NCBI RefSeq assembly: GCF_011170125.1
Contig: NZ_BLLN01000003.1
Coordinates: forward strand, 1,240,001 to 1,304,000
Origin: Streptomyces diastaticus subsp. diastaticus
Lineage (GTDB): Bacteria; Actinomycetota; Actinomycetes; Streptomycetales; Streptomycetaceae
Length of the DNA: 64,000 nt
Reading direction: 5' to 3'
Below the pieces are notes generated by a model that saw only the letters and a list, made by a program, of their open reading frames with translations, was not told where the DNA came from and made no database searches. Positions within the stretch are counted from its first letter, which is position 1. Every line of letters begins with the position of its first letter. Below, in pieces: positions 1 to 9,473 of this stretch. The position numbers and the translations under genes were made by a program.

Positions 1-231
1 CTGGGGGAGCGGTGCATCACGGTCGAGGCGGACCGGCTGCGCCGGATCCCCGAGGTCGTGGCGATCGCCGGGGGTGGGCGGAAGGCGCCGGCCATTGACG
101 CCGTCCTGCGGTCCGGGCTGGTGACCAGTCTGGTCACCGACACCGCTGCGGCCGATCAGCTTCTGGCGGCCGCGCCGCCGCCCCGGCCCGCTCTCGACCG
201 GGCTGATCCGGATGAGCCCGGGGACGCCTGA
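1..231 (+). CDS. Sugar-binding transcriptional regulator (SorC/DeoR type), C-terminal end only
   Basis: Partial gene that enters from the left edge; 76 codons are visible before TGA at 229-231. The reading 'IPEVVAIAGGGRKAPAIDA' followed by 'SGLVTSLVTD' is the typical end of SorC-family effector domains, where a sugar phosphate is sensed and the last strands carry the GG-K-A-I motif. The DNA-binding half lies outside the window. Its target cannot be inferred because the upstream neighbours are not visible. The family call rests on this short tail only. Confidence 0.75.
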   Translation: MGERCITVEADRLRRIPEVVAIAGGGRKAPAIDAVLRSGLVTSLVTDTAAADQLLAAAPPPRPALDRADPDEPGDA

Positions 232-317
232 GCCCCTTTTGGCCTCAAGCGCCGGCCAGGCTGGAAGTTGGCCGGACGGGCTAAGAGCTGGCCGGACGGT
301 CTGGGTGCAGGCCCCGG

Positions 318-776
318 CTAGCTCTTCTGTTGCGTGGTGATGCGGAAGACCGGGTGGTCCGGGCAGGCAGCCAGGAGGTCGGCGTCGGGCGACTGGGCGG
401 TGACGCCCTGGAAGTAGCCGTTCACCTCCCACCCCCAGCGGGCGAGGTAGGTGCGGAGGATCTCGGCCTTGAGGGCGTTGTCGGGCAGCTCCTCGGCGTG
501 GAAGGCGCGGGTGCGGCGGCCCAGTCGTAGTTCGCCGCCGCCCGCCGCGCGCATGTTCCGTACCCACTGGGAGTGGCCGCGGGCCGAGACCAGGTACTCC
601 GCGCCCTCGTGGGTGTGCGGGTTGACCGGGATGCGCTGCGGGGTGCCGCTGCGGCGGCCGACCACCGTCAGTTCGGCGGAGCCGAGGAGGCTGACACCGA
701 GGCGGGCGAGCCGGCCGACGAGGGAGTTGAGGCGGACGGCGAAGGGCGTGGCCTGGCGGTAGTACGGCGTGGACAT
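318..776 (-). CDS. Nitroreductase-family deazaflavin (F420)-dependent oxidoreductase
   Basis: A 152-aa protein of the Ddn/DUF385 type: 'TVVGRRSGTPQRIPVNP' near residue 40 and 'EYLVSARGHSQWVRNM' are the characteristic strand and loop around the F420/FMN site. Such proteins reduce small substrates with F420H2 in the cytoplasm; the substrate here is unknown. I chose ATG at 776 because an in-frame extension back to 1040 would run through the operator region and the divergent regulator. The gene is divergent from the TetR regulator at 904, with repeated dyads between them, so it is probably repressed by that regulator. Confidence 0.85.
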   Translation of the reverse strand: MSTPYYRQATPFAVRLNSLVGRLARLGVSLLGSAELTVVGRRSGTPQRIPVNPHTHEGAEYLVSARGHSQWVRNMRAAGGGELRLGRRTRAFHAEELPDNALKAEILRTYLARWGWEVNGYFQGVTAQSPDADLLAACPDHPVFRITTQQKS

Positions 777-795
777 GGGTTCCCCCTGGGGTTCA

Positions 796-882
796 GAGAG
801 CGGTGCTCTCGCTTGAGAGCAGTGTGCACGTAGGGGGAGCGCTGAAGCAAGAGCGGTGCTCTCTTTGTTGAGCGGTGCACTC
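796..882. promoter_or_regulatory. Array of TetR-type operator dyads in a divergent promoter
   Basis: Two near-identical perfect dyads of the form GAGAGC-GGT-GCTCTC lie at 796-810 and 850-863. Two degenerate copies sit at 815-829 (GAGAGCAGTGTGCAC) and 869-882 (TGAGCGGTGCACTC). They fill the gap between the divergent oxidoreductase (776) and TetR (904) genes. Paired dyads of this size are typical TetR-family sites, so autoregulation plus control of the oxidoreductase is the simple reading. Confidence 0.8.
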
Positions 883-903
883 GATGTCTGGCAGACTCCC
901 GGC

Positions 904-1620
904 ATGAGCACTGTTCGAGGGGCCAGGGAGCGCGCCCGCGCCGAAGTGACCGCCGCCATCAAGGACGAGGCCCGGCGCCGGCTCGTCACCGAGGGGGCCG
1001 CCCGGCTCTCGCTGCGGGCGGTCGCCCGTGAGCTGGGCATGGTCTCCTCCGCCCTGTACCGCTACTTCCCGAGCCGCGACGAACTGCTGACGGCGCTCAT
1101 CGTCGACGCCTACGACGCGGTGGGTGAGGCCGCCGAGCAGGCCGCCGCCAGGGCGGAGGAGGGGACGGAGTGGACCGGCCGCTGGGTCGAGGCCGCCGCC
1201 GCCGTCCGGGCCTGGGCGCTGGCCCACCCGCACGAGTACGCCCTGATCTACGGTTCCCCGGTGCCCGGCTACACCGCCCCCGGCGACACCGTGCCCCCGG
1301 CCGCCCGGGTCGCCTCCGTGCTGATCGGGATCGTCCGCGAGGCGCACCGGGCGGGTGCCGTGACGCCGCCGCCGCTCGGCGACGAGGCGGGGCCGGAGGC
1401 GGAGCGGCTGGCGGGCGACCTGGCCGAGCTGACCGGTGACCTGCCGCCCGCCGTGGTCGCCGCCCTCGTCGCCGCCTGGGCCCAGCTCTTCGGACTGATC
1501 TCCTTCGAACTCTTCGGGCACTTCCATCGCTTGGTGGAGGACCGGGAGCGGTTCTTCACCCACAGTCTGCGCGCGCTGGCCCGCTCCGTCGGGCTGCCGG
1601 ACGGTGCTGCCCCGGTGTGA
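904..1620 (+). CDS. TetR/AcrR-family transcriptional regulator
   Basis: A 238-aa repressor. The N-terminal helix-turn-helix is clear ('LSLRAVARELGMVSSALYRYF' region, about residues 35-56, followed by 'SRDELLTALI'). The C-terminal part with 'PPAVVAALVAAWAQLFGLISFELFG' is the WHG-type ligand domain common in actinobacterial TetR proteins. The start is ATG 904; an earlier in-frame ATG at 856 would lie inside an operator dyad. It probably represses itself and the divergent F420-type oxidoreductase through the dyads at 796-882. The ligand is unknown. Confidence 0.93.
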   Translation: MSTVRGARERARAEVTAAIKDEARRRLVTEGAARLSLRAVARELGMVSSALYRYFPSRDELLTALIVDAYDAVGEAAEQAAARAEEGTEWTGRWVEAAAAVRAWALAHPHEYALIYGSPVPGYTAPGDTVPPAARVASVLIGIVREAHRAGAVTPPPLGDEAGPEAERLAGDLAELTGDLPPAVVAALVAAWAQLFGLISFELFGHFHRLVEDRERFFTHSLRALARSVGLPDGAAPV

Positions 1621-1633
1621 CAGCATCACCGCC

Positions 1634-2059
1634 ATGTCTGTGCGTTCCCGCCACCTCCGGGCTCTTTTCCGCGTTTCCCTGACGGCGCTGCTCTGCGCCC
1701 TTTTGGCCCTCCTGACGGGCTGTTCGGCCGAGCGGGGCGGCACGTCCTCCGGCGGCGGGCCGGTGCCCGCCTGGGCCGAGGGCATGGACACGGTCCGCGA
1801 GGAGCGGCTGCCCGCCGAGGCCCGCGACACCCTGCGGCTCATCGACCAGGGCGGCCCCTTCCCGTACGCCAAGGACGGCTCCGTCTTCGGCAACTACGAG
1901 AAGCTGCTGCCGGAGCGGAAGCGGGGGCACTACCGCGAGTACACCGTGAAGACCCCCGGTTCGCGAGACCGGGGCGCCCGCCGCCTGGTGACCGGGCGCG
2001 AGGACGAGATCTACTGGACCGAGGACCACTACGCCTCCTTCCGCGCGGTGCTGCGATGA
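1634..2059 (+). CDS. Secreted guanyl-specific ribonuclease (barnase/RNase Sa type), lipoprotein-like
   Basis: A 141-aa protein. Residues 10-30 form a hydrophobic signal segment ending in L-T-G-C (27-30), a good lipobox with Cys30 as the lipidation site. The rest matches microbial RNases of the barnase/RNase Sa class: 'GGPFPYAKDGSVFGNYEKLL' at about 73-92, then 'YREYTVKTPG' with the candidate base Glu102, 'RGARRLVTG' with the phosphate-binding Arg, and 'TEDHYASF' with the candidate acid His132. Such enzymes cleave single-stranded RNA after G. The next gene, 43 bp on, encodes a barstar-type inhibitor, which supports the call. The lipobox would tether it outside the cell rather than release it. 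Confidence 0.88.
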   Translation: MSVRSRHLRALFRVSLTALLCALLALLTGCSAERGGTSSGGGPVPAWAEGMDTVREERLPAEARDTLRLIDQGGPFPYAKDGSVFGNYEKLLPERKRGHYREYTVKTPGSRDRGARRLVTGREDEIYWTEDHYASFRAVLR

Positions 2060-2102
2060 GCGCGGCGCGGAAGGGGAGCGGCCGAGAGGGGACCGTACGC
2101 AC

Positions 2103-2501
2103 ATGAGCGACGACGACAGCCGCACCGGCCCGACCGCACGCCCCGCCGACCCGGTGGCCCGAGCCGCGGCGGCCGCCCAGGAGGCCGGGCAGCCCTGTGC
2201 CGTTCTCGACCTGGCCGGGGTGACGGACAAGGCGGGCTTCCTGGACGCCTGCGCCGGACAGCTGGGCCTGCCCGGCTGGTTCGGCCGGAACTGGGACGCC
2301 CTGGCCGACCTGCTCGGCGACCCCGACAGCCTGCCGCTCGCCGACGGGGGCGTGCTGGTCGTGCGCGGGTGGGGGGAGCTGGCTGCCGCGAGTCCGGGGG
2401 AGTGGGAGACGGCCCGCGCCGTTCTCGGTGACAGTGCGGCCGACGCGCGGGAGAGCGGCGTGGGGGTCACCGCGTTGCTGGCACTGGAGGGCGACGGCTG
2501 A
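2103..2501 (+). CDS. Barstar-family ribonuclease inhibitor
   Basis: A 132-aa cytoplasmic protein with the barstar core: 'LPGWFGRNWDALADLLGD' at about residues 55-72 aligns with the barstar helix that plugs the barnase active site (the Trp-Asp-Ala-Leu stretch and the following Asp). There is an extra, likely disordered N-terminus of about 25 residues. It directly follows the RNase gene on the same strand and presumably protects the producer from unexported or re-imported enzyme. ATG start with no obvious alternative. Confidence 0.9.
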   Translation: MSDDDSRTGPTARPADPVARAAAAAQEAGQPCAVLDLAGVTDKAGFLDACAGQLGLPGWFGRNWDALADLLGDPDSLPLADGGVLVVRGWGELAAASPGEWETARAVLGDSAADARESGVGVTALLALEGDG

Positions 2502-2514
2502 GCGGGCCTCGCCG

Positions 2515-3723
2515 TCAGCCGGAGTCCGCCGCCAGTTCCTCCTCCAGCCAGGTCCTGCCCCGGGTCCGTGCTGTCAGCCGGACCGCGCCGAGCCGTGGGG
2601 CGAGCCGTTCCGCCTCGGCGTCGACCGCTGCCCGGGCGTCCGCGCCGACGTCCTCCAGGTAGCGGCAGACCAGCGCGCCGTCCCGGTCCTGCGCCCAGCC
2701 GCCGACGATCCGGCCGCACCACCATACGGAGGGGCCGATGTTGCCCGCCCGGTCGTAGAGGCGGTCCCGGTGCGGGCCCAGGTACCAGGCGCGGGAGTGC
2801 CATCCCATGGGGGTCGGGTCGAGCGCGGGCAGCAGCGCCGCCCAGGGCTCGGGGCCGGGGACCGGGTCGAGGTCGTCGGCCAGGACCAGCCCGGTCGTGC
2901 CGTCGTCCAGCTCCACCTCGGCCGGGGCCACCTCCTTCAGCGCCCGCGTGGTCTGCGTCTTGGTCCACCCCGCCCACCAGCGCAGATCCTCCGCCGTGCC
3001 GGGCCCGTACGCCCGCAGCCAGAGCCGGGCCAGCTCCGCGCGGGCCGCCTCGGTCTCCCAGGGGGCGAGTCCGTCGGGCAGCCAGGCGGAGAGCGGGGAC
3101 CAGCGGTACTGGTGCGAGGTCCACGAGCCGCGCGGCCGGCCGCGTACCGCCTTGCCCTCGGCCGCGAGCAGAAGCAGCAGGCGGGCCGCCACGCTCTGGC
3201 CGCGCGCGTGCGGGGAGGCGCCGCCGATCCGCACCTGCGCGGCGAGCCGGGCGTCGTCGGCGGCCAGCTCGGCGGCGGTGGCCTCGCCCCGGGCGGCCAG
3301 GGAGGCGAGTGCCGCCTCCTCCGCGCCGGCCAGCCACCCGGCGGCGGCGCCGTCGGGGGCCAGCTCCGAGGCGGCGACGAAACCCTCCAGCTTGCGGCGT
3401 TCACGGGCCGCCACCTCGCGGGAGCAGGCGGCCTGGAGGACGGCGGCCGTCTCCGCCGGCGCCACGAAGACGGTTCTGCGCATCGCCAGCAGCCTGACCA
3501 GCGCCCGGTCCTCGTACAGGGCGTGCTCCACCGATGCCGCGTCCGCCTGCTCGTCCCGGGTGCGGGCCCAGGCGGCGACGTGGACCGAGGACGGGTCGGT
3601 GGAGTGCAGCGCGACCACCGCGCGCGCCGCCCCGGCCGGGCCGTCGGCCCGCGCGGACGGCGCGAGCGCGTGCCGCACCCCCAGCCGCGCGCGCCGCTGC
3701 CCGTCCGTCATCCGATACGCCAT
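2515..3723 (-). CDS. Winged-helix DNA-binding protein of the AlkZ-like (HTH_42/YcaQ) family
   Basis: A 402-aa protein of the HTH_42 superfamily that includes AlkZ, the azinomycin-resistance glycosylase, and YcaQ, an interstrand-crosslink glycosylase. The N-terminal region reads 'AVVALHSTDPSSVHVAAWAR', the site where true AlkZ enzymes carry a catalytic Q-x-Q; here it is H-S-T. The C-terminus has the winged-helix signature 'NIGPSVWWCGRIVGGWAQDR'. The ATG at 3723 is preceded by GGAGG at a 5-nt spacing, so longer in-frame starts are unlikely. It is convergent with the barstar gene. The fold is fairly certain; whether it is an active glycosylase is not. Confidence 0.85.
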   Translation of the reverse strand: MAYRMTDGQRRARLGVRHALAPSARADGPAGAARAVVALHSTDPSSVHVAAWARTRDEQADAASVEHALYEDRALVRLLAMRRTVFVAPAETAAVLQAACSREVAARERRKLEGFVAASELAPDGAAAGWLAGAEEAALASLAARGEATAAELAADDARLAAQVRIGGASPHARGQSVAARLLLLLAAEGKAVRGRPRGSWTSHQYRWSPLSAWLPDGLAPWETEAARAELARLWLRAYGPGTAEDLRWWAGWTKTQTTRALKEVAPAEVELDDGTTGLVLADDLDPVPGPEPWAALLPALDPTPMGWHSRAWYLGPHRDRLYDRAGNIGPSVWWCGRIVGGWAQDRDGALVCRYLEDVGADARAAVDAEAERLAPRLGAVRLTARTRGRTWLEEELAADSG

Positions 3724-3790
3724 CCGTGCCTCCGGGGTGAGAACCGCGCGCCGAGTGCCATGGAGCCTAAGCTGTCCGTCCCTCGCATGA

Positions 3791-5473
<1,683 letters not shown>

Positions 5474-5487
5474 CCCGGCCGTACCCC

Positions 5488-5529
5488 CGCCCGCGGGCCG
5501 GGCCCCCACCGGGGCCCGGCCCGCGGGCG
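5488..5529. terminator. Strong hairpin after guaB1
   Basis: A perfect 19-bp stem (5488-5506 with 5511-5529) closes a CACC loop 14 bp after the guaB1 stop. There is no U tract, as is usual for Streptomyces terminators. It ends just upstream of the Lrp gene start at 5567. Confidence 0.85.
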
Positions 5530-5566
5530 TACACCGCCGAGGAGCGGCCGTGTTCTACTGCACGAT

Positions 5567-6025
5567 GTGCGACTGAACGACCTCGACGAACGCATCGTCC
5601 ACGCCCTCGCCGACGACGCCCGCCGTTCCTATGCCGACATCGGTACCCTCGTCGGCCTCTCCGCCCCCGCCGTCAAACGCCGCGTCGACCGGCTCCGCGC
5701 CGAGGGCGCCATCACCGGGTTCACCGTGCGGGTCGACCCCGCCGCGCTCGGCTGGCGCACCGAGGGGTACATCGAGATCTACTGCCGTCCGCACACCTCG
5801 CCCCAGGACATCCGGCGCGGCCTGGAACGCTATCCGGAGGTGGCCGCGGCCTCCACCGTCACCGGCGAGGCCGACGCCCTCGCGCAGATCTTCGCCGCCG
5901 ACATGCGCCACTTCGAGGACGTCCTCGAACGCATCGCGGGCGAGCCCTACGTGGAGCGCACCAAGTCCGTCCTGGTCCTCTCCCCGCTGCTGCGCCGCAC
6001 CCACGTCACCAGCACCACCGGGTGA
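5567..6025 (+). CDS. Lrp/AsnC-family transcriptional regulator
   Basis: A 152-aa regulator with an N-terminal winged helix ('NDLDERIVHALADDARRSYA', then 'VGLSAPAVKRRVDRLRAEG') and a C-terminal RAM domain that binds amino acids. GTG 5567 is the only workable start; no Shine-Dalgarno sits at the normal distance, so it may be leaderless. It precedes the davA/davB-like amino-acid catabolism pair on the same strand, and a 15-bp direct repeat in the 194-bp gap after it (6082-6127) could be its binding site. I infer local, amino-acid-responsive control of the two genes. Confidence 0.9.
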   Translation: MRLNDLDERIVHALADDARRSYADIGTLVGLSAPAVKRRVDRLRAEGAITGFTVRVDPAALGWRTEGYIEIYCRPHTSPQDIRRGLERYPEVAAASTVTGEADALAQIFAADMRHFEDVLERIAGEPYVERTKSVLVLSPLLRRTHVTSTTG

Positions 6026-6081
6026 CCGCGCTCACCCCCTGACCAGTGCGAACGCGCCCTCGGACGGGACCGGGAAGCCGC

Positions 6082-6127
6082 ACGCAACAGATCGCCACAG
6101 ACGCCTGAGCCGACGCAACGAATCGCC
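6082..6127. promoter_or_regulatory. Direct repeat, candidate Lrp operator upstream of davA-like gene
   Basis: ACGCAACAGATCGCC at 6082-6096 recurs as ACGCAACGAATCGCC at 6113-6127: 13 of 15 bases match and the copies are 31 bp apart, about three helical turns. Same-face repeats upstream of the regulated gene suit Lrp octamer binding. The assignment to the adjacent Lrp protein is inference. Confidence 0.5.
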
Positions 6128-6219
6128 GCCGGATGCGCAAGGAACGCGTCTTGTGACCGCTGTGCGCGCCCACGTACGGTCGTTTCCGTTCCCCGCCGCA
6201 CCACCGCCCGAGGTCAGCC

Positions 6220-7002
6220 ATGCCGTCGTTGCGCACCGCCCTGCTCCAGAGTGCCCCGGCTCCCGCCGACGCCCTGGACCGCCTCGACGAAGCGGCCCGC
6301 GCGGCCGCCGCCGACGGGGCCCGGCTGCTGGTCACCTCCGAGCTGTACCTCACCGGCTACGTGCCCGAGGCCGGTTTCGACGCCCTCGCGGAGCCCGCCG
6401 GCGGCCCCTCGGCCCGCGCCGTCGCCGCCCTCGCCGCCCGCCACCACCTCGCCGTCGTCCACAGCTACGCCGAACGCGGCGCCGACGGCCGCCTCTACAA
6501 CGCCGCCGCCCTCACCGGTCCCGACGGCCGCCCGCTCGCCCACTACCGCAAGACCCACCTGTACGGCGACCACGAACACCGCTGGTTCACCCCGGGCGAC
6601 GAGCCCGTCGTCCAGGCCCGCCTCGACGGCCTCACCATCGGCCTGCTGGTCTGCTACGACGTCGAGTTCCCGGAGGCCGTCCGCGCCCACGCGCTGGCCG
6701 GCACCGACCTGCTCTGCGTCCCCACCGCCCTCGCCGAGCCCTTCACCGTCGTCCCCGACACCCTCGTGCCCGCCCGCGCGGTGGAGAGCCAGCTCTACGT
6801 CGCGTACGCCAACCGCACCGGTACCGAGGGCCCGTACACCTTCGCCGGGCGAAGCTGCCTCGCCGCCCCCGACGGCACCGTGCCGGTACGCGGCGGGCGG
6901 GACGAGGCGCTGCTGCTCGCCGACGCCGACCCCGCGCTGCTGGGCGCCTCCCGCGCCGACAGCCCGTACCTGCGCGACCGCCGGCCCGAACTCTACGGCT
7001 GA
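6220..7002 (+). CDS. Carbon-nitrogen hydrolase, DavA-like (omega-amino acid amide hydrolase)
   Basis: A 260-aa nitrilase-superfamily enzyme with the full triad: Glu41 in 'TSELYLTGY', Lys111 in 'YRKTHLYGD' and Cys145 in 'LLVCYDVEFPE'. As I remember Pseudomonas 5-aminopentanamidase (DavA), length and motifs agree closely. The next gene, 52 bp downstream, is a DavB-like amino-acid 2-monooxygenase, whose product would be the amide substrate of this enzyme. Lysine (5-aminopentanamide) or arginine (4-guanidinobutanamide) routes both use this pairing, and Streptomyces are known for the arginine one. Start ATG 6220. Function is well supported; the exact substrate is open. Confidence 0.85.
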   Translation: MPSLRTALLQSAPAPADALDRLDEAARAAAADGARLLVTSELYLTGYVPEAGFDALAEPAGGPSARAVAALAARHHLAVVHSYAERGADGRLYNAAALTGPDGRPLAHYRKTHLYGDHEHRWFTPGDEPVVQARLDGLTIGLLVCYDVEFPEAVRAHALAGTDLLCVPTALAEPFTVVPDTLVPARAVESQLYVAYANRTGTEGPYTFAGRSCLAAPDGTVPVRGGRDEALLLADADPALLGASRADSPYLRDRRPELYG

Positions 7003-7054
7003 GCCCGCGCCCGTCCGCCACCCCTGACGCCCGTCCCCGCAAGGAGCCCGACCC

Positions 7055-8749
7055 ATGACGTCCACGGTGCCCCCCGCAGGCCGCCCGGCCGCCGGACTGC
7101 CGCCGATCACCATGGTCGGCCCCGACTTCCCCTTCCCGTACGACGACTACCTCGGCCACGCCGCCGGGCTCGGGCAGGTCCCGGCCACCGCCCACGGCAC
7201 CGAGGTCGCGGTGATCGGCGGCGGCCTCTCCGGCATCGTCACCGCGTACGAACTGATGAAGATGGGGCTCAAGCCCGTCGTCCACGAGGCCGACCAGATC
7301 GGCGGGCGGCTGCGGACCGTCGGGTTCGACGGCTGCGACCCGGGGCTGCGCGCCGAGATGGGCGCGATGCGCTTCCCGCCCTCCTCGACCTCGCTCCAGC
7401 ACTACATCGACCTGGTCGGTCTGGAGACGCGGCCGTTCCCCAACCCGCTCTCCCCGGCGACGCCGTCCACCGTGGTCGACCTCAAGGGCGAGAGCCACTA
7501 CGCCCGCACCCTGGACGACCTGCCGCAGGTCTACCGCGACGTGGCCGACGCCTGGCAGCGGTGCCTGGACGAGAACGCCGAGTTCGCCGGCATGAACGAG
7601 GCGCTGCGCACCCGCGACATCCCGCGCGTCCGGGAGATCTGGGCCCGGCTGGTCGAACGGCTCGACGACCAGACCTTCTACGGCTTCCTCTGCGGCTCCG
7701 AGGCGTTCCGCTCCTTCAAGCACCGGGAGATCTTCGGCCAGGTCGGTTTCGGCACCGGAGGCTGGGACACCGACTTCCCCAACTCCATCCTGGAGATCCT
7801 GCGGGTCGTCTACACCGAGGCCGACGACCACCACCGCGGCATCGTCGGCGGCAGCCAGCAGTTGCCGCTGCGGCTCTGGGAGCGCGCCCCGGGCAAGCTC
7901 GTCCACTGGGCGCAGGGCACCTCGCTGGCCTCGCTGCACGAGGGTGGCGCCCCGCGCGGCGCGGTCACCCGGCTGCACCGGACGGCGGGCGGCGGCGTCA
8001 CCGTCACGGAGGCGTCCGGCGCGATCCGCACCTACCCGGCGGTGGTCTTCACCGGCCAGTCCTGGCTGCTGCTGTCCAAGATCGCCTGCGACGAGTCGCT
8101 CTTCCCCATGGACCACTGGACAGCCATGGAGCGCACCCACTACATGGAGTCGAGCAAGCTCTTCGTCCCCGTCGACCGGCCCTTCTGGCTCGACCAGGAC
8201 CCGGCCACCGGCCGCGACAGGATGTCGATGACGCTGACCGACCGCATGACCCGCGGCACCTACCTGCTGGACGACGGACCGGACAGGCCCGCCGTCATCT
8301 GCCTCTCCTACACCTGGTGCGACGACAGCCTGAAGTGGCTGCCGCTCTCCCCGACGGAGCGCATGGAGGTCATGCTCGCCTCCCTCGGCGAGATCTACCC
8401 GGACGTCGACATCCGCCGCCACATCATCGGCAGTCCCGTCACCGTCTCCTGGGAGAACGAGCCCTGGTTCATGGGCGCCTTCAAGGCCAACCTGCCGGGC
8501 CACTACCGCTACCAGCGGCGGCTGTTCACCCACTTCATGCAGGACCGGCTGCCCGCCGACCGGCGCGGCATCTTCCTCGCCGGTGACGACATCTCCTGGA
8601 CGGCGGGCTGGGCCGAGGGCGCCGTCCAGACCGCGCTGAACGCCGTCTGGGGCGTCATGCGGCACTTCGGTGGCGCCACCGACCCGTCCAACCCCGGTCC
8701 GGGCGACCGCTTCGACGAGCTCGCGCCGGTGGAACTCCCCGAGGACTGA
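7055..8749 (+). CDS. Flavin amino-acid 2-monooxygenase (DavB / arginine 2-monooxygenase type)
   Basis: A 564-aa FAD enzyme of the amine-oxidase fold. The dinucleotide-binding motif is at residues 51-60 (VAVIGGGLSG), with the ribose-binding Glu78 after 'PVVH' and 'GGRL' at 83-86. 'GQVGFGTGGWDTDFPNSILE', 'MTLTDRMTRGTYLLD' and 'GDDISWTAGWAEGAVQTALN' near the end match what I remember of Pseudomonas L-lysine 2-monooxygenase almost block for block. Such enzymes oxidatively decarboxylate a basic amino acid to the shortened amide, which the neighbouring hydrolase then deamidates. Probably co-transcribed with that gene (52-bp gap). A terminator starts 3 bp after its stop. Confidence 0.88.
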   Translation: MTSTVPPAGRPAAGLPPITMVGPDFPFPYDDYLGHAAGLGQVPATAHGTEVAVIGGGLSGIVTAYELMKMGLKPVVHEADQIGGRLRTVGFDGCDPGLRAEMGAMRFPPSSTSLQHYIDLVGLETRPFPNPLSPATPSTVVDLKGESHYARTLDDLPQVYRDVADAWQRCLDENAEFAGMNEALRTRDIPRVREIWARLVERLDDQTFYGFLCGSEAFRSFKHREIFGQVGFGTGGWDTDFPNSILEILRVVYTEADDHHRGIVGGSQQLPLRLWERAPGKLVHWAQGTSLASLHEGGAPRGAVTRLHRTAGGGVTVTEASGAIRTYPAVVFTGQSWLLLSKIACDESLFPMDHWTAMERTHYMESSKLFVPVDRPFWLDQDPATGRDRMSMTLTDRMTRGTYLLDDGPDRPAVICLSYTWCDDSLKWLPLSPTERMEVMLASLGEIYPDVDIRRHIIGSPVTVSWENEPWFMGAFKANLPGHYRYQRRLFTHFMQDRLPADRRGIFLAGDDISWTAGWAEGAVQTALNAVWGVMRHFGGATDPSNPGPGDRFDELAPVELPED

Positions 8750-8752
8750 GAA

Positions 8753-8774
8753 GCCGCCGGGGCGCCCCGGCGGC
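8753..8774. terminator. Bidirectional terminator between convergent genes
   Basis: A perfect 22-bp palindrome without loop (GCCGCCGGGGC and its complement) fills the 28-bp gap between the davB-like gene (ends 8749) and the DUF5995 gene (ends 8778). It can serve both transcripts. Confidence 0.8.
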
Positions 8775-8777
8775 GTC

Positions 8778-9473
8778 TCAGAACCGCAGCGGCGTCAGCA
8801 TCATGCGCGCCACCAGTCCCACCGAGGTGTCCAGGCGGCGGACGAACTCCTCGCCCAGTTCCTCCACCCCGCGCACCACCCACAGGGTCCGGGCCGTGGC
8901 CCAGGCGGCGTCCCTGGCCCGGTCCAGGCTCCAGGCCCCGGCCAGGTGGGTCAGCGGGTCGGCCAGTTCCAGCAGGTCGGGCCCGGGCATCAGCTCCTCC
9001 CTGACCTGCTCCTCCAGCGACCGCAGCACCTCGCCGACCGCGTCGAACTCGTCCTCCAGGGCCGCCGGACGACAGCCGAGCACCCGGCAGGCGTCCACCA
9101 CCGCCAGCGGCAGGTCGTGCCCGACGTGCGCGTGGACACCGGCCAGCGCGAACTGCATCGGGCGTACGCCGGGATGCCGCCGCTGGGTGAGCAGCGGCCG
9201 CCAGCACGCCGGTACCCGCTCGCCGGCCGCGTCCGCCGCCACCGCGTCCAGATAGCGTCCGGCGAAGAGCGTGACGAGCGTCGAGGCGGCGCGTACGTCG
9301 GGGAACCGGCCGGCGCCGATCCGCCGGGCCAGCTCCTCGGTGACCGTCAGGTAGACCGAGTTGAACACCCCGACACCGTCCCGCGGCGGACAGCCGGCAC
9401 CGACCCCGCGCATCCGCGCCACCGCCGCGTCCACGGTGCTCACGCCGGCCGCCGTCCCACCCGTCCGTCTCAT
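8778..9473 (-). CDS. DUF5995 family protein
   Basis: A 231-aa, mostly helical soluble protein. 'VGVFNSVYLTVTEELARRI', 'MQFALAGVHAHVGHDLPLAV' and 'WSLDRARDAAWATARTLW' are the conserved blocks I associate with DUF5995. The His-rich 'HAHVGHD' block could bind a metal, but no function is established. I chose ATG 9473; an upstream in-frame start at 9572 would add a Pro/Arg-rich, non-conserved stretch. It is convergent with the monooxygenase gene and alone on its strand. Confidence 0.75.
   Translation of the reverse strand: MRRTGGTAAGVSTVDAAVARMRGVGAGCPPRDGVGVFNSVYLTVTEELARRIGAGRFPDVRAASTLVTLFAGRYLDAVAADAAGERVPACWRPLLTQRRHPGVRPMQFALAGVHAHVGHDLPLAVVDACRVLGCRPAALEDEFDAVGEVLRSLEEQVREELMPGPDLLELADPLTHLAGAWSLDRARDAAWATARTLWVVRGVEELGEEFVRRLDTSVGLVARMMLTPLRF

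Noticed and set aside
241..300. Short direct repeat around GGCCGGACGG
   Set aside because: Two imperfect copies only, in a gap between convergent gene ends; chance is enough at this GC content.
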